Shown piece by piece: positions 1-12,507 of a stretch of 64,000 bases of DNA. The position numbers and the translations under genes are program-made. The notes under the pieces were generated by a model. It made no database searches. It was not told the origin of the DNA and was given only the letters and a program-made list of their open reading frames with translations. Numbering within the stretch: the first letter of the stretch is position 1; every line of letters begins with the position of its first letter. This stretch comes from Archivesica marissinica (lineage: Eukaryota; Mollusca; Bivalvia; Venerida; Vesicomyidae), in contig CM026404.1 in the NCBI GenBank assembly GCA_014843695.1, forward strand, positions 7,854,433 through 7,918,432. The letters run 5' to 3'.

Positions 1-153
1 GATGGAATCCATCACCATGAAGGAGAGAAGAGGCAATGTGGAATTTAAATGCCTTGCCTAAGGGCAAAATCGTAACGGCTCCAGTGGGGCTCGAACTCCG
101 GACCTTTCGCGCCTGAAGCGAACACGCATCCACTGCGCTATCACGACTTCCAC
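1..153 (-). mobile_element. SINE-A (tRNA-headed), cut by the window edge
   Basis: Minus-strand head GTCGTGATAGCGCAGTGGAT (A box) and GGAGTTCGAGCCCCACTGG (B box), then the CCTTAGGCAAGGCATTTAAA body. The tail is missing at the window edge. Confidence 0.75.
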
Positions 154-355
154 TGTTCCACACGGAATATAGTGAATGGCTCCTTGGACGGAACATAATG
201 ATGAGTGGCTGCTGGTACAGAATATACACTACAAGCCATGCTGACAGATGTATGAAGTGACTGTGTTACATTTCATCCATTCTATGCCATATAGCGATCA
301 ATCTAGCCAGTGAAAATGTTGATTATGTTACAGACCATTAACACATTTATTATAT

Positions 356-535
356 ACAGTCAAATCTGTGTTGGTGGTCACCTCTACTAAGAAACCAACC
401 TGTATTAAGCAGCCAATTTTCAGATTCTCAATATGTTGTTTTATTACACATTTGACCTCTATTAAGCAGCCACCTGTGCTAAGCAAACACTTACTTGCAT
501 TCCCTTGGCTGCCTGCTTAACACAGGTTTGACTAT
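356..535 (+). mobile_element. CAGTC MITE copy 1
   Basis: CAGTCAAATCTGTGTTGG at the left, AACACAGGTTTGACTA at the right, TA-flanked. Internal repeats of TATTAAGCAGCC. Confidence 0.75.
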
Positions 536-713
536 AGTTCTAGAGAGCAGCCACAGAGAGTGGAGTAGGTGTATATACGTCAGCATTACCCGAGCATGAA
601 CGCATTAATTACGCTTGTCCACAAAACACTCGGATTTGCATACCATAGCGCTACCCAGGCATGAAACACATTGATTACTCTTGTCGACTATGCATTCTGA
701 TTAATATACTACA

Positions 714-2069
714 GCCACTACAAACCCACAATGTACAGATTGGTAGTCCAGAGTGCAAACCCCATGTGTCATCCACACACCCACTACCAACCCACAACGT
801 TCAGATTGGTAGTCCAGAGTGCAAACCCCATGTATCATCCATCCACACACCCACTACCAACCCACAACGTACAGATTGGTAGTCCAGAGTGCAAACCCCA
901 TGTATCATCCATCCACACACCCACTACCAACCCACAACGTACAGAATGGTAGTCCAGAGTGCAAACCCCATGTATCATCCATCCACACACCCACTACCAA
1001 CCCACAACGTACAGAATGGTAGTCCAGAGTGCAAACCCCAAGTGGCATCCGCACACCCACTATCAACCCACAATGTTCAGATTGGTAGTCCAGAGTGCAA
1101 ACCCAAAGTGGCATCCGCACACCCACTACCAACCCACAACGTTCAGATTGATAGTCCAGAGTGCAAACCCCATGTATCATCCATCCACACACCCACTACC
1201 AACCCACAACGTTCAGATTGATAGTCCAGAGTGCAAACCCCAAGTGGCATCCGCACACCCACTATCAACCCACAATGTTCAGATTGGTAGTCCAGAGTGC
1301 AAACCCAAAGTGGCATCCGCACACCCACTACCAACCCACAACGTTCAGATTGATAGTCCAGAGTGCAAACCCCATGTATCATCCATCCACACACCCACTA
1401 CCAACCCACAACGTTCAGATTGATAGTCCAGAGTGCAAACCCCATGTATCATCCACACACCCACTACCAACCCACAACGTTCAGATTGGTAGTCCAGAGT
1501 GCAAACCCCAGGTGGCATCCGCACACCCACTACCAACCCACAACGTTCAGATTGGTAGTCCAGAGTGCAAACCCCAAGTGTCATCCGCACACCAACTACC
1601 AACCCACAATGTTCAGATTGGTAGTCCAGAGTGCAAACCCCAAGTGTCATCCACACACCAACTACCAACCCACAACGTTCAGATTGGTAGTCCAGAGTGC
1701 AAACCCCATGTATCATCTGCACACCCACTACCAACCCACAATGTTCAGATTGGTAGTCCAGAGTGCAAACCCCAAGTGGCATCCGCCCACTCACTACCAA
1801 CCCACAACGTTCAGATTGGTAGTCCAGAGTGCAAACCCCAAGTGGCATCCGCCCACCCACTACCAACCCACAACGTTCAGATTGGTAGTCCAGAGTGCAA
1901 ACCCCAAGTGGCATCCGCCCACCCACTACCAATCCACAACGTTCAGATTGGTAGTCCAGAGTGCAAACCCCAAGTGGCATCCGCACACCAAGTACCAACC
2001 CACAACGTACAGATTGGTAGCCCAGAGTGCAAACCCCATGTATCATCCATCCGCCCACCCACTACCCAT
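714..2069. repeat. 66/70-bp tandem array, about 20 copies
   Basis: The unit contains AGATTGGTAGTCCAGAGTGC and AACCCACAACG. 70-bp variants have an extra ATCC. A 70+66+66 trimer of 202 bp is duplicated at about 1022-1425. No stops in several frames, so long spurious open frames arise. Confidence 0.95.
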
Positions 2070-2371
2070 TAATGGTGTGTTAAGCATGTCACATAATATT
2101 ATTGCTATTAGTCATAGAGTGTGAAGGACACAAGTCAATATATTAGAACATCTGTGTACAGTCAATATAAATATATGCAACATCTGGCATGGTATATGAT
2201 CTTATAAATGTATGTAAAACAGACAGAATGCAAGCCAAGTTCACTGCTTCCTCTGATGAGAACAATTGGTCAGTTACTTTGTCTTTTTTGGAGGGGGGGG
2301 GGTTCAATTTAAAGTCGCACCAACACATTAGGTCATATGGCGACAATCAAGCTATTATTTACAGTTATTAT

Positions 2372-2608
2372 TTATTTTACAACGATTGTGAAGCAAGTTT
2401 GAACAACTTATATTAATCACTCTCGTTGGCGCCGATGAAAGCGTAAATGTGGTCATTTGTGTGGTAGGAAACCGGAGTACCCGGAGAAAACCCACCTGTC
2501 CGATCTGGCGACAACCGTACCATCTCACATACTTCCCAGTCCGAGGATCGAACCCAGGTTGCATTGGTGAGAAGCGAGCGCACTAACCACTGCACTAATC
2601 GGACAGCC
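2372..2608 (-). mobile_element. SINE-B (conserved-central-domain type)
   Basis: Minus-strand head GTCCGATTAGTGCAGTGG, B box GGGTTCGATCCTCGG and a central GGGTTTTCTCCGGGTACTCC that resembles the V/Nin-type central domain shared across metazoan SINEs (assignment from memory). Confidence 0.8.
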
Positions 2609-2830
2609 TATAATGCTGGGGGTATTCCCCGGGTACCTCTCCGAACAGTATTTCAGGCACCCGGGTAGAACTACCAATCTTCTGCAAGTCAGCTGTGTAT
2701 TACAAATATTTAAGCCAACATTGTAATTGAAATCATGTACACATAAAAACTCCATCAAAGTGTCTGAAATGAAGTGCATAATATTGGTACCTGGGTAGAA
2801 CAACCGGCCTTCCACAAGCCAGCTGGATAG
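2609..2830 (-). mobile_element. SINE-F-like fragments
   Basis: GTATTTCAGGCACCCGGGTA and TTCTGCAAGTCAGCTG, repeated in part at 2785-2825 (TACCTGGGTAGAACAACCGG). They resemble 46408-46640. Confidence 0.45.
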
Positions 2831-3486
2831 TAAATAAGGATTGGTAAATCTTGTTTGACAACATACTGGGTATGAGGGTTAGGGTTAGCAAACTTCAATA
2901 AATACCTGGACTTCAGAGCGTCCTGTATTTGTGGTACTCTGTGGTCTACGAGAGGCTATGGGATATGGACATAACCCCCCCCCCCCCCAAGTTTTTTAAC
3001 ACAGAGAGGACAAAGGGTCATTTCTTGAATTGAGTGGGGGTATTAGGTCATACCTAGGTTTTTATATGGTATATGGGAGGAATATGTCCGCCAGTGGGGG
3101 ATTATGTATGGGAGGGTATATCCTATAGGTTAATCAGGGATCATTCTAGTGGGCAATGTGGGAGAAATGGTCGCTCTAGGACCCTGACTTCGCCCTTTGG
3201 GGGCCCCACTTCTCCCTAAAAAAAATTAATTATTTTTTGGTTTTAACGATTTTCAAACAAAATTTTGTCTAGTAAGATACACTGGCCCATTATAAAGCAC
3301 TCCTATTCAAATGTTGTATTTAATGGTTGTACTGTGCATTTTAACCCTATTTTGCAGAAGTATATTAAAGAACACCATTTAAGGAAGTGATCATGCGCTT
3401 TCTCACTTCTCCCAAAAATTCTGACCTAGAATGAACCCTGGTTTATACAAGCTTACAAATACAATGATTAGGAAAATCTGACTAAC

Positions 3487-3717
3487 CTGGAGGCTTTAGT
3501 ATCCTCCTCTACAATGATATGTTCCTCTATTGAACTCAGATCTGTCTCAGAAGCCTCCATATCATCTTGCTTGAATGGGTCCGACTTATTTGCTCTTGGC
3601 AGTCGTTGCCTCAACTCTTCATTCACCTCCTTGTTACTGTACATGTCTTGTAAACACGACGTCAGTTGGTCTTCAGCTTTCTGTCGCAGCTCCCTCTCTG
3701 TGCTCACTTCCTTCTCT
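3487..3717 (-). CDS. Internal exon of the coiled-coil protein gene
   Basis: Minus-strand acceptor TATGTTTCAG (3718-3720), donor CCAG|GTTAGTC. 231 nt, phase 2 to 2. It encodes EKEVSTERELRQKAEDQL, then KEVNEELRQRLPRANKSDP and an acidic stretch ending EEHIIVEEDTKAS. The charged helical composition, sharp splice sites and contrast with surrounding repeats support a real exon. The 59-bp array begins about 17 bp from the acceptor. Later exons must lie outside the window. Confidence 0.7.
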
Positions 3718-3734
3718 CTGAAACATACACCAAC

Positions 3735-6700
3735 AGTTCTGTACCTGCTGATACTTGCGTATGCTGTATGAATGTGTGTATGGTAGTGAGAGTGCTTCTG
3801 TACCTGCTGATACGTGCGTATGCTGTATGAATGTGTGTATGGTTGTGAGAGTGCTTCTGTACCTGCTGATACGTGCGTATGCTGTATAAATGTGTGTATG
3901 GTAGTGAGAGTGCTTCTGTACCTGGAGATACGTGCGTATGCTGTATAAATGTGTGTATGGTTGTCAGAGTGTTTCTGTACCTGCTGATACGTGCGTATGC
4001 TGTATGAATGTGTGTATGGTAGTGAGAGTGCTTCTGTACTTGCTGATACGTGCGTATGCTGTACGAATGTGTGTATGGTAGTGCGAGTGTTTCTGTACCT
4101 GCTGATACGTGCGTATGCTGTATAAATGTGTGTATAGTTGTGAGAGTGCTTCTGTACCTGCTGATACGTGCGTATGCTGTATGAATGTGTGTATGGTTGT
4201 GAGAGTGTTTCTGTACCTGCTGATACATGCATATGCTGTATAAATGTGTGTATGGTAGAGAGAGTGCTTCAGTACCTGCTGATACGTGCGTATGCTGTAT
4301 GAATGTGTGTATGGTTGTGAGAGTGCTTCTGTACCTGCTGATACGTGCGTATGCTGTATAAATGTGTGTATGGTAGTGAGAGTGCTTCTGTACCTGGAGA
4401 TACGTGCGTATGCTGTATAAATGTGTGTATGGTTGTCAGAGTGTTTCTGTACCTGCTGATACGTGCGTATGCTGTATGAATGTGTGTATGGTAGTGAGAG
4501 TGCTTCTGTACTTGCTGATACGTGCGTATGCTGTATGAATGTGTGTATGGTAGTGCGAGTGTTTCTGTACCTGCTGATACGTGCGTATGCTGTATAAATG
4601 TGTGTATAGTTGTGAGAGTGCTTCTGTACCTGCTGATATGTGCGTATGCTGTATGAATGTGTGTATGGTTGTGAGAGTGCTTCTGTACTTGCTGATACGT
4701 GCATATGCTGTATGAATGTGTGTATGGTAGTGAGAGTGCTTCTGTACCTGCTGATATGTGCGTATGCTGTATGAATGTGTGTATGGTTGTGAGAGTGCTT
4801 CTGTACCTGCTGATACGTGCGTATGCTGCATGAATGTGTGTATGGTTGTGAGAGTGCTTCTGTACCTGCTGATATGTGCGTATGCTGTATGAATGTGTGT
4901 ATGGTAGTGAGAGTGCTTCTGTACCTGCTGATACGTGCGTATGCTGTATGAATGTGTGTATGGTAGTGAGAGTGCTTCTGTACCTGCTGATGTGTGTATG
5001 CTGTATGAATGTGTGTATGGTTGTGAGAGTGCTTCTGTACATGCTGATGTGCATATGCTGTATGAATGTGTGTATGGTAGTGAGAGTGCTTCTGTACCTG
5101 CTGATACGTGCGTATGCTGTATGAATGTGTGTATGGTTGTGAGAGTGCTTCTGTACCTGCTGATACGTGTGTATGCTGTATAAATGTGTGTATGGTAGTG
5201 AGAGTGCTTCTGTACCTGGAGATATGTGCGTATGCTGTATGAATGTGTGTATGGTAGTGAGAGTGCTTCTGTACTTGCTGATACGTGCGTATGCTGTATG
5301 AATGTGTGTATGGTAGTGAGAGTGCTTCTGTACTTGCTGATACGTGCGTATGCTGTATGAATGTGTGTATGGTAGTGCGAGTGTTTCTGTACCTGCTGAT
5401 ACGTGCGTATGCTGTATAAATGTGTGTATAGTTGTGAGAGTGCTTCTGTACCTGCTGATATGTGCGTATGCTGTATGAATGTGTGTATGGTTGTGAGAGT
5501 GCTTCTGTACTTGCTGATACGTGCATATGCTGTATGAATGTGTGTATGGTAGTGAGAGTGCTTCTGTACCTGCTGATATGTGCGTATGCTGTATGAATGT
5601 GTGTATGGTTGTGAGAGTGCTTCTGTACCTGCTGATACGTGCGTATGCTGCATGAATGTGTGTATGGTTGTGAGAGTGCTTCTGTACCTGCTGATATGTG
5701 CGTATGCTGTATGAATGTGTGTATGGTAGTGAGAGTGCTTCTGTACCTGCTGATACGTGCGTATGCTGTATGAATGTGTGTATGGTTGTGAGAGTGCTTC
5801 TGTACCTGCTGATGTGTGTATGCTGTATGAATGTGTGTATGGTTGTGAGAGTGCTTCTGTACCTGCTGATGTGCATATGCTGTATGAATGTGTGTATGGT
5901 AGTGAGAGTGCTTCTGTACCTGCTGATACGTGCGTATGCTGTATGAATGTGTGTATGGTTGTGAGAGTGCTTCTGTACCTGCTGATACGTGTGTATGCTG
6001 TATAAATGTGTGTATGGTAGTGAGAGTGCTTCTGTACCTGGAGATATGTGCGTATGCTGTATAAATGTGTGTATGGTTGTCAGAGTGTTTCTGTACCTGC
6101 TGATACGTGCGTATGCTGTATGAATGTGTGTATGGTAGTGAGAGTGCTTCTGTACTTGCTGATACGTGCGTATGCTGTATGAATGTGTGTATGGTAGTGC
6201 GAGTGTTTCTGTTCCTGCTGATACGTGCGTATGCTGTATAAATGTGTGTATAGTTGTGAGAGTGCTTCTGTACCTGCTGATACGTGCGTATGCTGTATGA
6301 ATGTGTGTATGGTTGTGAGAGTGTTTCTGTACCTGCTGATACATGCATATGCTGTATAAATGTGTGTATAGTAGAGAGAGTGCTTCAGTACCTGCTGATA
6401 CGTGCGTATGCTGTATGAATGTGTGTATGGTTGTGAGAGTGCTTCTGTACCTGCTGATACGTGCGTATGCTGTATAAATGTGTGTATGGTAGTGAGAGTG
6501 CTTCTGTACCTGGAGATACGTGCGTATGCTGTATAAATGTGTGTATGGTTGTCAGAGTGTTTCTGTACCTGCTGATACGTGCGTATGCTGTATGAATGTG
6601 TGTATGGTAGTGAGAGTGCTTCTGTACTTGCTGATACGTGCGTATGCTGTATGAATGTGTGTATGGTAGTGCGAGTGTTTCTGTACCTGCTGATACGTAC

Positions 6701-6976
6701 GTATGCTGTATAAATGTGTGTATGGTTGTGAGAGTGTTTCTGTACCTGCTGATATGTGCGTATGCTGCATAAATGTGTGTATGGTAGTGAGAGTGCTTCT
6801 GTACCTGCTGATATGTGCGTATGCTGTATGAATGTGTGTATAGTTGTGAGAGTGCTTCTGTACCTGCTGATACGTGCGTATACTGTATGAATGTGTGTAT
6901 GGTAGTGAGAGTGCTTCTGTACCTGGAGATACGTGCGTATGCTGTATGAATGTGTGTATAGTTGTGAGAGTGCTTG
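3735..6976. repeat. 59-bp tandem array, about 55 copies
   Basis: The unit includes GTACCTGCTGATACGTGCGT and GAATGTGTGTATGG, alternating GTAGTGAG and GTTGTGAG variants, with large block duplications (for example around 4640-5250 and 5460-6050). It lies in the coiled-coil gene intron. Confidence 0.95.
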
Positions 6977-7237
6977 GTGTGAAGAAGTGAGAGGGCGAGA
7001 GTGGATGAGAGCTACAAAATATTTTACCAGTATGTCAATTTCTTATCAAATTTAAATGTTTAGATATTGTACTTGTAGATGCAAAGAGATTGTAAATAAA
7101 TTAAATTAAAATAAAAACAAGCACAAACAATCAAGTGTCACACTCATGTTATAATGCACTCTCTGTAGTATGCACAAGGCATACCTGATCAACTAGAAAT
7201 TGGAGAGAAACTATATAAGCTCTGCTTCCGTTTTAAT

Positions 7238-7317
7238 CATTTCCTATATACTTACTTCTTTGATTGTGTGTACATGTATTGTTTTGTGAATGTATATAGT
7301 GCAATAAATATGCTTAA
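7238..7317 (+). repeat. Interspersed 80-bp fragment (partner 45120-45204)
   Basis: TTTCCTATATACTTACTTCT, TTGATTGTGTGTACATG and AATAAATATGCTTA are shared almost exactly; possibly a retroelement tail. Confidence 0.7.
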
Positions 7318-7364
7318 ACCAACTAGAAATTGTCTTCCAATGAAAACACATGCCTCCACATCAT

Positions 7365-7604
7365 TTAACCCTTTCAACACCACAGACCTCTAAATAGGCT
7401 TACAAAAAGTGTAGATCCAGATGAGCCGGCTCGTGACGAGCCGTCTCATCAGGATCTGCACTTGTTGCCAGTAATATTACTATTTTAGACAAAATTACCC
7501 ATTTTGATAAATGAACTGGTCCAAATGTAATTTTCGTATTAATTTATTGGTCTAAAAACTGATCATGGACCAGTCCATTTCAGTTACTTGGTGTTGAATG
7601 GGCT
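7365..7604. mobile_element. TTAA MITE family 1, copy 1
   Basis: Starts TTAACCCTTTCAACACCA and ends TTGGTGTTGAATGGG; the right TTAA has decayed. An internal hairpin at about 7411-7455 is built on GATCCAGATGAG...CTCATCAGGATC. Confidence 0.7.
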
Positions 7605-7885
7605 ACATGTAACATACCAGCTTTTCATAACAAATAAGTTTGAGGCACATTTAACTCTTTTCATGCTAGCAGTAAAAATAATAGTCAAATATGTTATGCC
7701 ACCTCATTAGAATTGTTTGCTAACGACACAATTCTAATGAAATTCCATAACATATTTTAGTTTTTAGGTAAAAATATGAAAAACTCATTAATGAATCGTC
7801 GTCTGCTACAATTATTTGAACTATCTATGCCATTTATTTTACCCAGCATGCAGAGTTAATAATCAGTTTGCATTTAACTTGCATG

Positions 7886-9990
7886 ATGCTGCACATTCTA
7901 CCTGGTACCAACATGTACGATTCAGCAAAATCCACCCGGTACCAATTTGCACGATGCAGTACCATCCACCCGGTACTAACATGCACGATGCAGCACCATC
8001 TACCCGGTACCAACTTGCATGATGCAGTACCATCTACCCTCCATACCCGGTACCAACTTGCACGATGCAGCACCATCTACCCTCCGTACCCAGTACCAAC
8101 TTGCACGATGCAGCACCATCTACCCGGTACCAACTTGCATGATGCAGTACCATCTACCCTCCATACCCGGTACTAACTTGCACGATGCAGCACCATCTAC
8201 CCTCCGTACCCGGTACCAACTTGCACGATGCAGCACCATCACCCTCCTATCCGGTACCAACTTGCACGATGCAGCACCATCTACCCTCCGTACCCGGTAC
8301 CAACTTGCACGATGCATCACCATCTACCCTCCGTACCCGGTACCAACTTGCACGATGCATCACCATCACCCCAACCCAACCAACCACACAACCATCTATG
8401 CTCCATACCCGGTACCAACTTGCACGATGCAGTACCATCTATGCTCCATACCCGGTACCAACTTGCACGATGCAGTACCATCTATGCTCCATACCCGGTA
8501 CCAACTTGCACGATGCAGTACCATCTACCCTCCGTACCCGGTACCAACTTGCACGATGCATCACCATCTACCCTCCGTACCCGGTACCAACTTGCACGAT
8601 GCAGCACCATCTACCCTCCGTACCCGGTACCAACTTGTACGATGCATCACCATCTACCCTCCATACCCGGTACCAACTTGCACGATGCAGTACCATCTAC
8701 CCGGTACCAACTTGCACGATGCAGCACCATCTACCCTCCGTATCCGGTACCAACTTGCACGATGCAGTAGCATCTACCCTCCGTACCCAGTACCAACTTG
8801 CACGATGCATCACCATCTACCCTCCGTACCCGGTACCAACTTGCACGATGCGGTAGCATCTACCCTCCGTACCCAGTACCAACTTGCACGATGCAGTACC
8901 ATCTACCCTCCGTACCCGGTACCAACTTGCACGATGCAGCACCATCTACCCTCCGTACCCGGTACCAACTTGCACGATGCATCACCATCTACCCTCCATA
9001 CCCGGTACCAACTTGCACGATGCAGTACCATCTACCCGGTACCAACTTGCACGATGCAGCACCATCTACCCTCCGTATCCGGTACCAACTTGCACGATGC
9101 ATCACCATCTACCCTCCATACCCGGTACCAACTTGCACGATGCATCACCATCTACCCTCCATACCCGGTACCAACTTGCACGATGCAGCACCATCTACCC
9201 TCCGTATCCGGTATCAACTTGCACGATGCAGCACCATCTACTCTCCGTACCCGGTACCAACTTGCACGATGCAGCACCATCTACCCTCCGTACCCGGTAC
9301 CAACTTGCACGATGCAGTACCATCTACCCTCCGTATCCGATACCAACTTGCACGATGCAGCACCATCTACCCTCCGTATACGGTACCAACTTGCACGATG
9401 CAGTCCGGTACCAACTTGCACGATGCAGCACCATCTACCCTCCGTATCCGGTACCAACTTGCACGATGCATCACCATCTACCCTCCATACCCGGTACCAA
9501 CTTGCATGATGCAGCACCATCTACCCTCCGTACCCGATACCAACTTGCACCATGCAGCACCATCTACCCACCGTACCCGGTACCAACTTGCACCATGCAG
9601 TACCATCTACCCACCGTACCCGGTACCAACTTGCACCATGCAGTACCATCTACCCGGTACCAACTTGCACGATGCAGTACCATCTACCCAGCCGTACCCG
9701 GTACCAACTTGCACGATGCAGAACCATCTACCCGGTACCAACATGCACGATGCAGTACCATCTACCCAGCCGTACCCGGTACCAACTTGCACGATGCAGA
9801 ACCATCTACCCGGTACCAACATGCACGATGCAGTACCATCTACCCAGCCGTACCCGGTACCAACATGCACGATGCAGAACCATCTACCCAGCCGTACTTG
9901 GTACAAACTTGCATGATGCAGAACCATCTAACCAGTGGTACCCGGTACCAACTTGCATGATGCAACACCATCTACCCGGTACCAGGCATA
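7886..9990. repeat. 43-bp tandem array with 32-bp variants, about 50 copies
   Basis: The unit contains CCCGGTACCAACTTGCACGA and ACCATCTACCCTCCGTAC; short units lack CCTCCGTAC. From about 9680 a CAGCCGTACC variant takes over. Confidence 0.95.
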
Positions 9991-10048
9991 TAGATCCTAC
10001 CGCTACACACCATTATTAATGTCGGGTCAATCTAGCATCTGATTCTAT

Positions 10049-10281
10049 ACAGTTAAACCTGTCTTAAGCAGCCAGCCAAGGGAATCACAGAAAGTGGCTG
10101 CTTAGCACAGATGGCTGCTTAATAGAGGTCAAATGTATAATAAAACAACATATTGGGAATATGTTAACTGGCTGCTTAATACAGGTTGGCTGCTTAATAG
10201 AGGTGACCAATAACACAGGTTTGACTGTATAATACAGGTTGGCTGCTTAATAGAGGTGACCACTAACACAGGTTTGACTGT
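10049..10281 (-). mobile_element. CAGTC MITE copy 2, with duplicated right end
   Basis: Inverted relative to the 356 copy. The segment CAGGTTGGCTGCTTAATAG to TTTGACTGTA is repeated twice at the right, directly before a TTAA MITE. Confidence 0.7.
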
Positions 10282-10282
10282 A

Positions 10283-10523
10283 TTAACCCTTTCAACACCA
10301 CAGACCTCTAAATAGGCTTACAAATAGTGTAGATCCAGATGAGCCGGCTCGTGACGAGCCGTCTCATCAGGATCTGCACTTTTTGCCAGTGATATGACTA
10401 TTTTTAGACATAATTACCCATTTTGATAAATGAACTTGTCCAAATGTGATTTTCTGATTCATTTATTGGTTTATGAATATCATGGACCAGTCCATGTGAG
10501 TTAATTGGTGTTGAATGGGTTAA
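10283..10523. mobile_element. TTAA MITE family 1, copy 2
   Basis: Complete: TTAACCCTTTCAACACC to GGTGTTGAATGGGTTAA, both ends TTAA (piggyBac-type target). Hairpin at 10331-10375. Confidence 0.8.
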
Positions 10524-10614
10524 TATAAGTGCACGTGAAATTTGATTTTCCTATCCATGTATACATGTTACATGTATGAACAAGAATCTAATGCTTCATG
10601 TTGAACACAGAAAA

Positions 10615-10851
10615 GTGGAAGTCGTGATAGCGCAGTGGATTCGCGGTCGATTCAGATGCGAAAGGTCTGGAGTTCGAGCCCCGCTGGAGCCGTTACGATT
10701 GTGCCCTTAGGCAAGGCATTTAAATTCCACGTTGCCATTTCTCTCTCTCCCTCGTGGCGATGGATTCCACCAGGAATGAGGTCTCGAGAGTGATTAATAT
10801 GTAAGTTGTAAGAACTTGTTTCGCAATCGAGCTAAAATAAATTTGTATAAA
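10615..10851 (+). mobile_element. SINE-A, full length
   Basis: Head GTCGTGATAGCGCAGTGGAT, B box GGAGTTCGAGCCCCGCTGG, body CCCTTAGGCAAGGC, tail GCAATCGAGCTAAAATAAAT. Best reference copy of the family. Confidence 0.85.
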
Positions 10852-11149
10852 CTAACACAGAAAACCAGTTTTGTTGTTGTTTTGTTTGTTTGTTTAAACA
10901 TAGTTTATTTCAAACAATGATACAACATGTACAAATTTACATTTTACACAACATTTAGAAACATGTAATAAAAGGGATTAGAACCGGAAGCTATAGCTTA
11001 TAGAGGTCTTCTCCTATGAAAAAAACCAGTTTATGAGATGGTAATATAATAGATGCCACAGCCTATTGAATTGATGCAACATAACTCAAACATCTGCTAC
11101 AAACAGTGAAATTAATCATTGATTAGTGCATGCCATATATTTACAAGTA

Positions 11150-11394
11150 ACCTCCGTGGTCGAGTGGTTATGGTCGTTGATTTGTATACCACTGTAACCT
11201 ATCACCACTGCTGGTCACGGGTTCGAGCCCCGCTCAAGCCGTGTCTATTTATATGAAAAAAGTTGGCAGTTTCTTACAGATGCTGTTGGTGCACCAAGTA
11301 CTGGTTAACCACTGGAACCTGCCCTGGAAAGGTATTGTTAGGCTAACTGCCTGTCGCCCATATGGGCAACCGGTAGCGACGTTAAATAAACTTA
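11150..11394 (+). mobile_element. SINE-C, full length
   Basis: tRNA-like head CTCCGTGGTCGAGTGGTTAT, B box GGGTTCGAGCCCCGCTC, body AGTTGGCAGTTTCTTAC, tail GTAGCGACGTTAAATAAAC. Its tail resembles that of SINE-D. Confidence 0.8.
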
Positions 11395-11571
11395 CTGAAA
11401 TAACAAAAATCCTGTACGTATATCCTCCATTATGTTTTAATCACAAACATTTAACGACTATCTCACTCCCAAATGAAAGAATTATATGTGCAAGAAGAAG
11501 CCAATTTATTTCCCGATAGAAAGTAAACCTGCACCTGCTATTTACTGTAAAGTTTGTCAATGTTACGTGTA

Positions 11572-12212
11572 CTTCATTTGGGGGAATGGGCTGTAGCTAA
11601 TACTAAAGTAATACATGTTCTGCAGTTTATTTGGGGGAATGGGCTGTAGCTAATACTAAAGTAATACATGTTCTGCAGTTTATTTGGAGGAATGGGCTGT
11701 AGCTAATACTAAAGTAATACATGTTCTGCAGTTTATTTGGGGGAATGGGCTGTAGCTAATACTAAAGTAATACATGTTCTGCAGTTTATTTGGGGGAATG
11801 GGCTGTAGCTAATACTAAAGTAATACATGTTCTGCAGTTTATTTGGAGGAATGGGCTGTAGCTAATACTAAAGTAATACATGTTCTGCAGTTTATTTGGG
11901 GGAATGGGCTGTAGCTAATACTAAAGTAATACATGTTCTGCAGTTTATTTGGGGGAATGGGCTGTAGCTAATACTAAAGTAATACATGTTCTGCAGTTTA
12001 TTTGGAGGAATGGGCTGTAGCTAATACTAAAGTAATACATGTTCTGCAGTTTATTTGGGGGAATGGGCTGTAGCTAATACTAAAGTAATACATGTTCTGC
12101 AGTTTATTTGGGGGAATGGGCTGTAGCTAATACTAAAGTAATACATGTTCTACAGTTTATTTGGGGGAATGGCTGTAGCTAATACTAAAGTAATACATGT
12201 TCTGCAGTTTAT
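11572..12212. repeat. 53-bp array organised as 159-bp higher-order repeats
   Basis: 12 units of ATTTGGGGGAATGGGCTGTA type. Units 3, 6 and 9 carry GGAGG instead of GGGGG, so the true period is three units. Confidence 0.95.
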
Positions 12213-12507
12213 CATAATGTTGGATGATGATAAAGAATCATTTATGCCAAGAAGTTGATTAAGGATTTCACTCTATCGGGTAGTTATCTAGTGTATTACC
12301 ATAGTCACCCCATTTGTAAGAAGGATGCTACTGATCGCATTTAGCAATATTCCAACCATCAGTTCATGAGAAGAGGTTGTTTACAGTTTCCCGTGTTAAG
12401 TTGACCTACTGGGTAGTTAGAACAAAGTATTTGAATAATCTTGTTAAGATAATGAACTCTATTATGTTGTAAGGGTACTAGTTGGCCTGTACTACTCACC
12501 AAACTCT

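Noticed and set aside
714..2069. CRISPR-like repeat array
   Set aside because: Units are directly adjacent without unique spacers, and the context is eukaryotic. The same applies to all other arrays here.
1161..2124. Open frames of 250-300 codons on both strands
   Set aside because: Read-through of the 66/70-bp array.
3964..6348. Minus-strand open frame of about 790 codons
   Set aside because: It is the 59-bp tandem array read through; two frames of the same strand are open for the same reason, and composition follows the DNA unit.
8019..9960. Plus-strand open frames up to about 500 codons
   Set aside because: Read-through of the 43-bp array in several frames.
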